64,000 nucleotides of DNA from Zygnema cylindricum (Eukaryota; Streptophyta; Zygnematophyceae; Zygnematales; Zygnemataceae). Every line of letters begins with the position of its first letter. The first letter of the stretch is position 1. Below the pieces are notes generated by a model. The model worked only from the letters and a program-made list of their open reading frames with translations. It had not been told where the DNA came from and ran no database searches. The stretch spans positions 62,001 through 126,000 of the forward strand of contig JBBHKE010003062.1 in assembly GCA_037447655.1 (NCBI GenBank), read 5' to 3'. This document shows, in pieces, positions 50,463 to 63,847 of this stretch. The translations under genes were made by a program, and so were the position numbers.

Positions 50463-50759
50463 TACGGTACAGTACATTACTGTACCTTTACAGGGAAACA
50501 CATAATGTATGTACCTAAAGGTACAGTACAGTACAGTCCTGTACAATAATAGTATTGGCGGATGGAGTATTCCGTGTGGAGAATTACTGAAATAGTATGT
50601 CGCTGGCAATTTAGTGATTTAGGAAATGCATACTAACGGCCTGCATGGACAATAACTGGCCGCTACATTAGTCTTATTAGCGTTTAATTTTCCCTTTTTG
50701 TCCATGCTATTTACTCCAAATCCAGTCCGTTACTTTATCCAATCGGAGGCGCAATGGGG

Positions 50760-52310
50760 GGCATTGCCACTTTGGAATATTGAACTTGCACTCGTCAAGG
50801 TGACTTTTTAAGAGCCTCAGCTGCACGCTTTAAGAGCATGGGCTAAGGCTTTTTCAAGTAGTTTGTTCCCTTCCATCTACACAGAGCACTCATGATGTTG
50901 ACACGTTGGAGAAGGTTGTTTCTGCCTCACAACATTCCGCACAGCAGCTCTATAAGATACACCTTTCCGTCAAATTCACTAAATGGGTCGCATGGAGCCT
51001 TAATGGTCTGCTGTCATATTACTCACTCCCTTCAAGATTTCGCATTTCCACTTATCAACATGGTATAAGGGCTTTAAGTCCCCTTATCGGAGCCCTTGAT
51101 CTTGTTAACGAGTTTTTTAAAGAAACCCTAGCGGATGGCCTTTCCCATTATGAGGACTTTCCCAAACGCACGTATTCACAAGTGGAGTTTGCCACCTTGA
51201 CTCGTTGTTTTTCGTAACGCCCATTATACTTGGCGCACACTTCCCCTCGCAAAGCTTCTTTCATTTCCTCCTTTTCATAATTTCATGATCACTTATATAA
51301 CCATGGTATTTTTGAGTGTTAGGAAAGACTACGCTCTTGTAAATAAAATACTTTACCATTCTCTTTCGATGGTTTAAATCTGCGTTCTACAGCCACCTCA
51401 AAACCAATAGCTCACCTAAGGAGCTAGGCTCCGGTGACATCTATAATTACTTCAATTTTTTTGGTGGACGATACTCTTATTTTAGATCATGCGGTATCTC
51501 ACGCCGACAAGGGCTTATTTTCCTTACAATCATTTTTATTGTGAGGCCCAAGGTGGAGTTCTCGATTTCTCTTCCCTCACTGTCCGAAGTCACTCACGGT
51601 TACAACAACAGATGGGATCGCAAATAAAGCATTTGTTGTCGAATATAAGAACCTGCTTGTGGCGCTCTTTATGGATAGAAGCGCGGGGTCGACTTCAATC
51701 TTGTTCGGGGTTAAGGGTTTAATGATGGCTTGTTGTTACACCGATTTTTGCCTCAAATCGTTTATCTTCTCCTCGCTTTTTGTTTTACTTTTCGCATATG
51801 CCTCGCCTAACAGCACCCTACGTTTTTAGGAAAGACCCATTGCATTTGTGGTCAACCCATAGATGACTAAGGCGTCCATTTAATTCGTTGCTCGCACAAT
51901 GGGGAGCGATCAACAACACACGGCTTGGTATGACATGTAATCGTTATCGCCGGTAGCAAAAGTGGGTACACATTAAAACGCAAAGTGTGCCATATAATCT
52001 CGCCATATTCTTATTATATGAGTACACGTGCCCCTCTTGTGTACCTTTGTTTTTACGCGGAGCGGCGAGAACATTAGGTGACGTAGTTCTCACAAACCCC
52101 AATAATCATATCTTTCATCACAAACAATGTTGCATACTAGTTTTGCGGTTTGGGATGTAGCTGCCTCTGAAGAGCACGACTTCGTGCACCAAGTCCTAGC
52201 CGACAACTTCATTCCATTTAATTTGGAGATCTTTGGGACTATAGACTTTTCCTATAAAAAAATTTTGTTTGATTGCCCTCGATATTGTGTTGAAGGTAGA
52301 GTACATAACA
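50760..52310 (+). pseudogene. Non-LTR retrotransposon relic, 3' half only
   Basis: Fragments match the thumb and C-terminal parts of the RT family seen at 6.1-8.3 kb. The first is VSASQHSAQQLYKIHLSVKFTKWVAWS and GIRALSPLIGALDLVNEFF (50.9-51.2 kb). Another (51.45-51.5 kb) matches the reverse complement of 6.9 kb. The C-terminus DNFIPFNLEIFGTID lies near 52.2 kb. Stops and frameshifts are many. The RT palm is missing. Confidence 0.65.
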
Positions 52311-52339
52311 AACCTTTTCCAAGCCTGAAGTCGACTTCC

Positions 52340-54290
52340 TATCCGTAATGTTTTTTCATCTTCTCACGGCGTCGTGCCTTGTGGCAGTCGCAAAACCTAA
52401 TGGTGGGATCCGCCCTATCGCCGTGGGAGAGGTTTTATATAAATTGGTGGCTCGTGCAATATGTCTCCAGCTCCAACCACCTTTCTATGATTATTTATCT
52501 CCTCATCAATTTGGAGTGGCCACAAGAGGGGGTTGTGAGGTTGTAGTCCACGAGATTCGGGCTTTGTTGGATGTACATCCGGATTGGTCGGTCCTTCAAG
52601 TCGACGTTTCCAATGCCTTTAATACGGTGGATTGGAACGTGATTTTTCTAGAGCATATGGCGGTTCCATCTCCGATTGTCAAATTATTCCCCTTTGTGAG
52701 GGCACTCTATTCTTTGACAAGCAGTCTTTCCTTCTCGGCCGATGGTGATCTCATTCCTCTCTCCTCTGCGACTGGGAGTCGCTAAGGCGACCCTCTCGGC
52801 GGACCTTTGTTCGCCCTCGCCCATCATCGGGCCCTTCATGCCATCGCAACCGCCTTCCCTTCTTGCCTTTTCCCTTCGGTCGCAAATGATACGTACATTA
52901 TTGGGCCCAGAGAACAAGTCGTGTTGGCATATGATTTTTCCAAAAAACGTTTAGCCAAACTCAACCTTTTCGTCCAACTGTCAAAGTGTGATATTTGGTC
53001 TCCTCATGATATTCCACTTTCCTTTACTCCCCCTCCTGGTTTTCAGACCCCTTCTCCTTCCGATGGCATTCGTGTGCTTGGTTGCCCCTTTAGTTTGGAT
53101 ACTTTCATAACCTAATTCCTTCATGATGTTTTACAAATAGATTTGGCCCAAGTGGAGGACCTTCCTCACCTTTCTGATCCCTAAGTTGCTTTTGCTATGT
53201 TAACCAGGTGTTTTCCCCACCGCCCTGCTTACCTTACTCGTACTTCCTCTCCTACCTCGACGTTTGTCTCCTCTCTCTCGGCTTTTGAAGATTGCCTCAT
53301 GGACATCCTCCACACTTTGTTAGGTCGTGGGGCATTTAATCGCGAGTCTGGGCTATCGGCCTGCATTCAAGCATCCCTCCCTGTCTCCACTGGGGGGTTC
53401 GGTCTATTATCGATTGCTCGTGTTGCTCTCGCTGCCTATTTGGGAAGTTCGTGTCTTATTGCCTCTACTCTTGTTTCCCGTTTTCTTGGTTGGGGACACC
53501 CCCCTTTTAGCTACTATTATCCCTCGTGTTTCAGACGGTGTGCTCGCCTTCTAAGGATTTCTATTGGACGTGTCACGTTCTCTTCTTCTCCATGCCCTAG
53601 TGGATGTGCCGATTGTCTCCCCCCTTGTTACAAAATCTGTTGAGCGTGTCCAGGAATCGATTTCCGATCGGGTTGTCGCCGCCATTAAATCCGAGCTTTT
53701 CAAAGCACTTCCCTGCGCGTGCCGTCTTCTCTCTCGTGGTGGACATGGTTCCGGGTCTTGGCTTTTCGACACATCTATTTTGTCCACTCTCCGCTTTTCA
53801 CCTGCTCAATTCACCACCGCCCTCCGATTTCGCCTTGGCCTCCCCTATCCTCCTTTACTTGACTCTCTTGTTTGTGCATGTGGTCGTGTCTTAGGGCCCG
53901 ATGGTGTCCATTTGCTTCGTTGCTCCCATGGGGGAGATTTGATCCAGGCGCGCGACACTATTGCCACGTCGTTGTGACTATCGCTTCGCAAGGGGGATTT
54001 TTTGTGGGTCGAGAGGTTTTTCATGTTATTCCCTCCCGTCGGATCGATGTTGTTTTGCTAGATGGTGCCCGTCGCATCTTCGGTGATATTGTTATGGCGA
54101 ACCCTACTTCAACTACAGTTGTTGGTTTGGCAGCTCGACATGTTGGGGTGGCAGCTCGTGATGCCGCTAAGGCGAAGGAGCGTGATTATGCTCACCGGGA
54201 CCCTATAGATGACTTTATTCCGATGGCGGTCGAGATCTTTGGTTGTTTGGGTGTTACACTGCACGAGTTTCTCCGTACTTGTGCTTGACG
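52340..54290 (+). pseudogene. Non-LTR retrotransposon relic with RT palm and nuclease-like C-terminus
   Basis: In order: KPNGGIRPIAVGEVLYKLVARA, DYLSPHQFGVATRGGCE and the catalytic block LQVDVSNAFNTVDW (~52.6 kb). Then comes SR-stop-GDPLGGPLFALAHHRAL, where TAA 52783-52785 falls at the usual Gln of RQGDP. VANDTYIIGP follows, where the usual second-Asp pair DD is ND, then a thumb and LTRCFPHRPAYL. The C-terminus (~54.0-54.25 kb) reads RRIDVVLLDGARRIFGDIVM and IDDFIPMAVEIFG, resembling the D...DV core of restriction-like endonucleases in R2-type elements. Several stops and frameshifts make it dead. It lies head-to-tail behind the previous relic. Confidence 0.75.
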
Positions 54291-54529
54291 TGCTTTCGAG
54301 CGCCGAGGACTTGGGAGCCCTCCTCCTTCGGTCCTTACTTCTTTTTATCGTCAACGCTTATCGGTGGTCTTACGACGAATGCAGGCTTCTATTATCCTGC
54401 GATCGGCTGTTGGGGTTATGGATTGTCGCCGTGTTCCGGAACTCCCTCAACGTGCCCCCCCAAGCTAGGGGGACTTACGGGGTTGCTTTTCAAAGATATT
54501 TAATTGATTTGGGGTCGGGGTTTTAGATT

Positions 54530-56960
54530 GGGTTTTGTGGGTTGCCGTGCTTTTCATTTTGAGTTTGGGTGCTTTTATTTTCCTTGTTGATTATTTCCTT
54601 TTTTTTGTGTTCCCATCGCTCTATTTGTTTTTTATTGTAGTTTTTCAGTTTTGGCCATGCCACCCCTTTTGTACCCTCGGACTCAAATGGGTTACCATCG
54701 TGCTTTTTAATTTATTGTGCCACTTTTTTTTTCTTTATTACCCTTCATCTTTCCCTAGTTTCGGCCCTTGTTTAACAAGGCACGGTGGTGAATGATGGTC
54801 GAAGATTGAGAGACTTACCTCCGTGCCACGAGGATCTTATAGACATTATTTGTATTTTTTACCTTTAGTGTGGCAGGCGCCCCCCTTTCTCTTTTGAAAT
54901 AAGTGGATAGGGTACTTTTTAGCGTTTGTACAATTTTGGTTGTTATTTTTTTTGTATATTAAACTTGCTTTCCCTTCAGATTTTTGTTGTTTTTTAACGT
55001 TTGTTGTTCTTTTAGCCGTTAAGGATTTTATTATTTTACCTTTGATGGTCATCTACAAAATTTTGTTGCAATCATGTGTTGTACTTCTGGTGGTTTTACC
55101 GTCACATTTTGGCAATGCAATCTTCATCTAATTCAAACTTTTTAGTGTTAGTGCAAAATTAAAATTAATGAACCAATTTAGTGCAAGGAGACATGTTAAG
55201 TTGTAGTACACGTCCTTAAATAGTGTTGAAAACACAATTACAATTTTTTTTGGCCAAAGAAGAGTCGTGTTTTTGTTGTTATTATTAGTGTTATTGGCTC
55301 TAATAACGACAATCGGTGTAATTATGTTATAGTCTTTCGGCTCACATTGGATGAAAATCTGACATATCAAAAGAAGAAGGGTAAGGTCCACTGTGTTTGT
55401 AATTTGGCGAACTTACTTTACATTGTAAGGGTCCCGAGCCGTAACAACGAAATTGTTACTTAAGATTGTGACGATCGTATACGTTGACAATGGTCGTGAC
55501 GACTGTCAACGTCTACAGTTGTCTTAGCACATCGTATTTTTTGAAACGTTTTGGTACGCCGCATGTCTTTACGTTCGAGCCTTTAGTATTCATGGATGAA
55601 AAAGATGCTTTTGAATTTGCCTCTCCTGTCCCGTCAACATGCAAGGACATAAAATTCTTAAGGTCATTGCAAAATACGTTTTTTTTTTTGGCTAGTTTGT
55701 TGGGTTCACCCCATCGTGACTTGGTTCGAGCATGTGCGATCACCCTTTGTATTGTGCCTGTCTTCGCGAAGTAGTGAAGTTTGAAGAAGTGAAGAAGAGG
55801 TAAGGTGAACAAGGTAAGAGAGGCGAGAGTTGCAATGGTGCCTTCACAATGTTTTCACATTTTGTGAAATGGCATTGAAACCTTCAAACTTTTGCAAGAA
55901 AAATTTCCGTACAGGATGAAAACGGACAAAAAAAAAAACAACTGTGTACTTCTCGTCAAAGTTTTTTGAAAACCTTGACACATGCGAATTTGATTTTGTA
56001 TTTGTGGAGGGGTGTTACTTTTTTTTAAACCGCATCTCTTATGAGTTTTAAGAAAATTTTTGAAGATGACGCAGTTGTGGGTCGAAAAACATAGGACGAC
56101 AACTTGTGGTACATTCTACGCCCGAAGATGACGCGAATTGTACGCTACATTTTTGATTTTTTTTTGTACGGTTGTAACTTTAGCAGTACGACGTTGAGTT
56201 TTTGAGGAAAACGACAAAAAACCCTTACTTTGGGACATTGGGTTGTACCCTAATTAACTAATTGCCATTATGTTAGGTGAGCGGTGTAGTGAGAATTAGG
56301 ACAGATTTAAGTCACATTCTAACATGAAAAAAAAACGAGCAACAACAAACCATTCGAGTATAGGAATACAATACAAAAGAGAACCTGCATAAAAGACGAC
56401 ATCCGAGAACATCGCAAAAGATGCATGACGAACATGAACCAAAAAACCTACAAAACAATTCAAAAAAACCAAGGAATTCCAATTGAGGTTGTTTTTGACC
56501 CAAAGTCATAACCACACTTGTGAATTGTTGTTAACACTCTATCAACAACCCTAATTTCGACATATGAACTTAAAATATAATCGATAATAATTTTAATTTA
56601 TGTACGCTAATATAAGAACGGTTTAATCAATATCATTTACACTAGTTGACGAAGTACTTAACAAGTGTAATGTACGCAATGTGTCAATCAATACGCAAAT
56701 CGCTTGGTTTTCCGTGTTAGTGTATATTGCAAAGTGAGTGCCTTTGACAACGGGAAAGAGCACTCATATTTGATTATAGTCTAAGACGGGGGACATAGCG
56801 GGAAGCCGTTCTCAAATGTTCAAAGGTTAACTATGTGAAGTAATGCCTAACCCTCGACACAAAAACACACACCCTAGAAGTGAGCCCAATCTCGTAAGTC
56901 TTTCACAGTACTAAAGCCCCTTGGAGAAGTTCCAAAACCCATAGACGATCCTCCACTCAT
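54530..56960. other. T-rich then mixed intergenic DNA, no gene supported
   Basis: Frames such as 55484-55774 are open for under 100 codons and show no family resemblance. 54540-55130 is T-rich, possibly the 3' tail region of the adjacent retroelement. Confidence 0.5.
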
Positions 56961-56969
56961 ACCTTGCCA

Positions 56970-57206
56970 AAAGCTACACCGTGTATCGTTGTTAATGTTA
57001 GTGATAATATTTTTCACGCTACCTAAAACATATTTTCTCCATGCACATTTGTCGGATTGTTAATCCGACAGTTGCGATTGAAAGGCAAGATTCCCCCCTT
57101 CCTATTGGCAGCCTCCAATCGAAAATTAGTCTTGTGTGCACGGAGAAAAGATGTTTTAAGTGGCTAAAAAACGATCATCACTAGTAGCGATACACGACGG
57201 AGCTTT
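56970..57206. mobile_element. Foldback MITE G (~237 bp)
   Basis: Long imperfect inverted arms run AAAGCT...CGTGTATCG...AATATTTTTCACGCTAC...AAAACATATTTTCTCCATGCACA on the left and mirror on the right (GTGCACGGAGAAAAGATGTTTT...CGATACACG...AGCTTT). The centre holds GTCGGATTGTTAATCCGAC. It has no coding capacity. A solo terminus lies at 985-1036. Confidence 0.8.
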
Positions 57207-57209
57207 GAT

Positions 57210-58690
57210 TATTCATATTTGTTATGACTACGGCTTCGCACGAGTTTGTGAACCCTAATTCTACTCAGCTAATCGACTTAACCATTGTTAAAACACAAAA
57301 ATCAGTCTTTAACGGGTGACAAATGAGGTACTACAGCCTCTGCCTATATTGTACCGCTGTGTTAACAAGCAACAGAAGGGTACAATGTATATGGAGACCA
57401 AACACCAAACCTACAATAATACTTGTGGATGTTAAAAGACAACTTTTCCATTCAATGTTTCCAAGCCCCTACGCTAGTCAACTGGCTCACGTGTTTTTGT
57501 TGCTTGTATTCCTTTCCTCTTCGTGTTTGTGTTGTACTTTCCGTTGTATCTGAAGTCGAATAAGTAAATATCTGCGACTGACATTTGGCGTTTTTTGCCA
57601 ATCTATTTGATTGCTGTTATACAAGCGATACTTTTCCATCTACGCATTGTAATGTGTTATCATGTATTACAATTCACCTTGCAAATTGAACTAATTTGCC
57701 ACCATTCCCGAAGACTTTCCCTATTTGCTTGACATAAATAGATAAATATATATAAGTAACTCTGCACATCTGAAGCTGGGAGCAAATTGTGGAGCTCCCA
57801 GAATTAAGGGCTCCAGGCAACCACGGGCTCAAATGGGTAACACGGAGCCTTCAAGTCAGGTTTAAGGCCTTGTGACAACTGTCACATAGCCAATCAGCCA
57901 ACGGTCTACCATTACGAAGTTTTAGGCAGTCATGACGTGACATGACTTGACATGACTCTGCATACATATACTAAGTACAAATTTGAATTGGCTCAAAAAA
58001 CACGGCGAATTTCGATCTTCACCAGACTTGTATATTTTTGAAACTTCAAGGACACACTATACCAGGACTAAACACCGTCATAATCCTACGAACATACTTC
58101 CCATATGAGTAATATGATAACCAATTGAGTATATCTATGTACCCAGCGTGTATAAAAAGAAATAGCTTTATAACAGTTCCCATAAACCAGCATAAAGTGT
58201 TCAAATGTATGAAAACAATTGGAAACACTACAGAAGTTTTGCCCCGTCTTTATGTGTATAGCACAGTATTCTGTTTTCCCATTTGAATCATTGCCGCAGT
58301 CACGTCGCCTAAATTTTTTGATGACTAGGATCAAATCTCACAAAATTAGATTTTCTACCAAAAAATCACCATTTTTTTACAGATTATGTCCCTACAGACC
58401 AAAAAAAACTCCACTTGCTTCAAAGAAAAAGTGAGAGGAGAACCTTGACTTTGAAACCACCGATAATTCAAATACACATACAAAAAAATAAACCGATTAG
58501 GTTTCCCATTACTATATTCATATAATACTAATAAAAACCAGTGTGCATAATGATAGCTCACAACATATAGGGTTTCCAATTGTTTTCCCATAACTGACCA
58601 CCTCCTTCAACAAAAAACCCCAACTTTTGCCAATTGACGCTTCCATTTACATAAATTAAGACCATCAATTCGGTCAACTGAACCACATCA
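57210..58690. other. Intergenic, nothing recognised
   Basis: Only short AT-rich frames are present. Confidence 0.5.
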
Positions 58691-59091
58691 TATCCCATGT
58701 CCCTCTCCCCCTCTCACCCTCTCTCTCTACCTTTTGCAGATTATTTCAAGCCCAATGACTGGAGAGTCTCCATAGACACACCCTCCTCACATATAGAAAA
58801 TGAACCGAGGAACCGTCAAAAACCGTCAAAAACCTTTTTACTTAAAAGAGAACTCAAAACGCCTCTCTCTCTCTCTCTCCCTCCCTCTCCCTCTCTAATG
58901 TTCTACACAGCAGATGCAAGCGTTTCCCTTAGCAAACACCGTACTTTTTATCCTCTCACTTCTGCCTTTTTTATCACGCAAAGTTATCGGCCCGATTCTG
59001 TGTCACCTCTCTACTACCTCGTTTCTACTATTATGTGAGAACTAGCTTCCCTTGAAGAGCACAAATTGTAACCCTAAACCCTAACCAGTCC

Positions 59092-59310
59092 TCCCTCCTC
59101 CTCCTTGTGTCCCTCTCCCCCTCCTTGTGTCCCTCTCTCCCTCCTCCTCATGTGTTCCTCCTCCCCCGCCTACTGTGTTCCTCCTCCTCCTCCTCCTTCT
59201 CCTTCTCATCCTTCCTTGCTCTCTGTGGCTGCTTGTTCTTCCCCCTCTCTCCCTCCCTCGCCCTCTCTCCCTCTCTCCTCTCCTGCCCTCCCTCCCTCTC
59301 TCTCGCCCAC
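59092..59310. repeat. CT-rich simple repeat downstream of the CID-type gene
   Basis: (CTC)n and (CCCTCT)n runs on +. A shorter (CT)n run lies at 58861-58895. ORFs through them are artefacts. Confidence 0.85.
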
Positions 59311-59726
59311 AACGTGACAGTCTCTCACTCATAAGCCCCTGGAATGGTAATCTACACAAAGTTCTCATGAGGAGAACTCTCACTAATGCAGACTTATTTT
59401 GCGAAAATGAAAAAAGGATAATTTGCCAAACATGCGTTTTTTGCAGAAACCCGAAAATGAAAAATACGTCTCTGCTTCTTGAAAAAAAAGAGGACTATCG
59501 CGCCGTTCCACGGAAGAGAAAAATAGCACATGGAAACGGAGGGGCCCTAAAGAATTTCTCTCATTCCTCCTCCTACGCCCCTTTGGACACCTTTGTGAGG
59601 TCCCATTCCGATTGACTGAGTCCTAAGGGATCTGCTGTGTACAGCTGGATAAACAGACAAAAAAAACCGCCGGTTTGACACCACTACTGTCCAAACCTCG
59701 TACCTCTTAAACCCTTTTTTTTTTTT

Positions 59727-62700
59727 CTAATGCATTCCTGGGGGCCTAGGGGTACGAGGCCTCACAGGAGTTTTGGACGGGCTCACTCTGTCGTTTGAAA
59801 AAAGTTCCCAAATTGCAAAAAAAAAGACAATAAAAAATAGAAAACCGTGAGTCAGAAAGGCATAGAAACTAGGTCAATGGATAATTAAAACTGATCCTGA
59901 AACCCATGTGGCAATCGTAATTTTAACGACAAACCTTACAAAACTATCAATTAGTCTCACAGGCAGAAACTCAAAAAACTAATCATTATAGCATCAAAGT
60001 TTAGTAATTTGATGTTTAACGACTTTTCTTTTGCCGTTACAGTTAACGGTTATTTATCCACACAGCCACGTAAATGTTGTAATGGAAGCAATAACTCAGG
60101 GAACATAACTACGAGTTTTGCTAAGTTCTGTATTTATTGGGTCTTAAAATGGAAGGAATAACTAAGATTAATACTTATTGGGACTTAAATGGAAGTTAAA
60201 CTAAGTGTACGCATATATATTTGGGAATTAACATAGAAGCCTATCTAAGGTATGTGTTCATTGGGACGGAAAATGGAAGTTCAACCAAGTAGGAATTACA
60301 TTCAGTAAACAGAAAATTAAGAACTCACCTGATTGGCAAAGAGCCCAGTATAGCACCACTACAATTCAGGGCAGCCATTGCACTTTCAGCCTGACCCAAA
60401 ACCACCCCATATGTACACCATTTTGACTCAGAAACCTATCAACAATGCGTACCAATTAACCCAATGGAATAAGTGAAAACATTGTGTACACCATTCTGTA
60501 CTGAAAGACTCAGAAAAAACAATGCAATTATGGCATTCCAGCATTCAGACACCATTTCATTGCAGTAATTTAATAGAAAATAGAAAGAAAAGTTCAACCA
60601 GATAACAAATTCGGTTGACAAACACTGATTACCGGTCTGTATCATAAACTCACTAACTGAGATATCGCAAGAATGGGAGGACCTATAGAGCAACTAACTT
60701 AAACGTAAGAACTTTTAAGAACACTTCAAGAGGACCAGAATTATAATCCTCCAAGTGGAGATCACAAACATGTAAACAGTCTTGTAAGAAACTGGAAAGG
60801 GAAAAGAGAAGAAATTTAGCAGCTACTAGGTGTTTTCTACTATGTCAATCTGATTTATACAGAGAGGGTAAAAAGAGGGAGGTGAGAGTTTGAAAGAGAG
60901 ATATATGTAAATGTACTAATCATAATGCTAAGGCTATCTGACCATGTGTCCAAGAAAGACATTGAGCAGAAAAAAAAAGAGGGGGTTTGAGGGGGGAGAG
61001 AATAGTCCTGTCAGCTGACATGCTAACGACATGTTTAGCAATTGTTTTTCACTGAGTATGCAAACTTTACAAGAAACCGTAAAAATTGATAAGTACAAAT
61101 AACATCGCAATGAAGATGCTGAGGAAGACATGATAAGCTTTTCATGTCAAAAAAGACAATAGGGAGACAGTTGTAAACTCTTTTCCCTTCTATAAAACAA
61201 ATAAACATAGCCACTAGATGCTGATATTTTGACGTCCAGAACCCACAAGAAACCTTAAAACTGAGTCACAATGGCTCATAAACTGACCCCGGATGAATAT
61301 TCCAAATATTGTTCCAGATACAAACAGTTGACAAACCAAAACGAAGCCCCACAACCCAATAATAAGAAACTAGAGCCATTTATAAATATTGAAGGACAGA
61401 AATTCATAAAACGCCACTGTGGTGAGGTAATGAGCGGTAAGAAAATGTAGACAGTCACTATCTCCACAACAGCAAGCATGGTGAAGAAAGTGAAGAAAGA
61501 TAAATTTTCTTATGATGTTTATTATTTCCATCTAATAAGGTTGTCAACCAATTCCAAAAAGGTTTAATTGACAAGCCATCTCCAGGTTCATATAACAGAA
61601 TTCATAAATGTGACTTTTCAATCAACATCCTCAGGTTATATATCCGCTTTGACTAGACTTGCCTGGTTGATGCATTTAGTTAAAGTATAATTATCTCAGA
61701 AGACATGATTTTCTTCAAGCTTCTCACCATAATAAATTCCACAAATGCAATTCGAGTTGAATGATGGTAATCTCCCAAAAGACGCAGACGGGCAACCTGT
61801 AAAGCGTTTAAAAAGGTAAAAATGAGGAAGATTCTGTTGGGGATCTCATTTATCATTATCTATCCCTGCAAAGTATGAGAAAATTGAAATAAAGAACTCC
61901 GGTGACATCATCTTCTTCTACTATGGGATTCTATCAGCTTCATCAATTCTAAAGAACGATCAGAAGATCTAAACAGAATAGAAACCGTCTTACCTCACCA
62001 CAGAGAGACTCAAAAAATAATTTCACATCTGCCTGAGTGACCTGCAAAGAAGAAAAGATAGCATGTAATTCAGAATCGTCTCAGGAGAAGGAGACATATC
62101 ACTCGAATATTTGATGGTAACAAACAAGATAATGTATAATTTCATGCTCTAATTTTTCTCTAGAGCCTGAACTTATAAAAAACTAAAAGAAAAGCTTTTA
62201 CTCGCACATTGAAACCAGAGAAGATATGCAAAAACCCATACTACTTGAATACCTTGAAAAAATCGCAATATATTATACTAAAATTATTGTCATCCTTCAT
62301 AATGCTCATTTCTTTAAGTCCACAACACTTTTGAGTTGAACTTGATGCACAGCCAACAGAAGAGACTGAGATAAGCTGCACCTTACATGTCTTAATTATC
62401 CTTCCCTTTTAAGTATGCCGCTCAACAAACTAGTCTGGGCCATACTATATATGAACATTAGTCTACCTTGCGATTGACACAGGCTTGTGATGAAGGAAAC
62501 ATTACTACATGTGGACTTCATCTAGCATGACACCATCACATGAAATTGTTGTGGACCATCATTGTAATCATGAACAAAAACATGTCAAACAAAATTTACA
62601 TTTTCTAGGATATCAGTGTATTGTATGTAAGTTAAAAGTGTCTCGTACATTACTACAGTTAAATGACTAAATAAGGCAGCTTGAAGTGCTGTATAGAAGC

Positions 62701-63847
62701 ACACCTTTTTGTCTATGTTTGTGCAATATATGGTCCTTGCACAGAGCTCCCTTTCATCTTCAGACTGCAAAAGAAAAACAAGAAAACAAACAGAAAACTC
62801 CATCTCAGAGCCCATTTCTCACATACTGATTGCTATAAGCAGATTTTTAAAACTTTCCCATATTACAATATTTGCACAACAAAAAGGCAAAACCATCACT
62901 GAAAAACGAGTGCACTCAATTGATTCCCAGCTGGAATGACTTATGTTACCATCATAAAAAAATGTGATTGCCCTCAAATTGAAAAAGACTTTTCGAGAGA
63001 TTTCCAGTTGAAATTAATTATATTTTTTCTGGCTTGCACTAAATAGGTGGAAGTATTCAACAAAATGCTTACCCTTGGTAAAAAGGTGGGATTGACAGGT
63101 ACAATGGCCGTTTTTGAAGGCAACACCCTTACTGGATAATATCCAAGGACTGTTCCCGCGAGATTAAGAGCATTTCGAGCCCCCTCTGCGTGTAGAAACA
63201 AAATCCAGGATATGTTAGAAAGAAAATTGTTGAGCACAAGATTGCTTAAAAAAAAAAAAACCTCCTTCGAAATTCAAGAAGCCCAAACAATTTCACTTGT
63301 AATTGTCTCGACAACCAGGTGTATTAATAGTTATTACTGCCACCCCCTTTTCTTTCACCCATTTTTCTCATTTCAAGTATGATGTGTTTCTGTCTATTCC
63401 CTTTTTGACAGCATTTAAAAATGAAACTTTTGTACCTTACCTTCATCAGTGAATTCCACGAATGCAAATCGAAGGACTGAATTCGGGTCTCCACAAACAC
63501 GACAATCAACCACCTGCACATTCAAAACCATTTCAAACCCATCACATTACATAGTTAAACTATATTTTCCATGTACAGCTAATCGGCTGTCATACCTTAA
63601 TTAAGCATCCATAAATAGTCGCTGAACTTACATAATTAACCATATTCCCCAAAAATAGTTAACAACCTGTCGCAAACAAGCAAAAATACATAAAACTTCA
63701 AACGTCAACATGCTATTACATGTAATGAAGCAGTTATGTAATTGAAACAGCATACCCTGTCTAAACCAGGAGCAGACTCACATACATCTCAACTATACTC
63801 ACCTGTCCACAAGTGATGAAAAGGGCTGCCAATTGCTCTTCAGTAAC
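59727..63847 (-). CDS. CID-type poly(A)-binding-protein-interacting protein, two RRMs (3' part)
   Basis: Eight exons on minus: 63847-63803, 63513-63441, 63185-63073, 62764-62705, 62041-61994, 61796-61728, 60390-60329 and 59787-59727 (stop TAG), in-frame throughout, 176 residues visible. The first visible piece (VTEEQLAALFITCGQ) completes RRM1 with DPNSVLRFAFVEFTDEEGA. The linker VRVLPSKTAIVPVNPTFLP leads to RRM2 with RNP2 TIYCTNIDK, helix VTQADVKLFFESLCGE and RNP1 TRIAFVEF. The C-terminus is VSPSKTPVRPRTPRPPGMH. This matches the plant CID8-CID13 group, cytoplasmic/nuclear RNA-binding proteins that also bind PABP through an N-terminal PAM2 motif. PAM2 and the start of RRM1 must lie beyond base 64000. 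All exon joins keep phase and no damage is visible. Confidence 0.93.

Noticed and set aside
53872-54526. Open frames that could be read as separate small genes
   Set aside because: They are fragments of the RT relic's C-terminal domain in shifted frames.
59068-59091. Telomere-like AACCCTAAACCCTAACC
   Set aside because: Only two to three units at one place and no array; too short to call an interstitial telomere.
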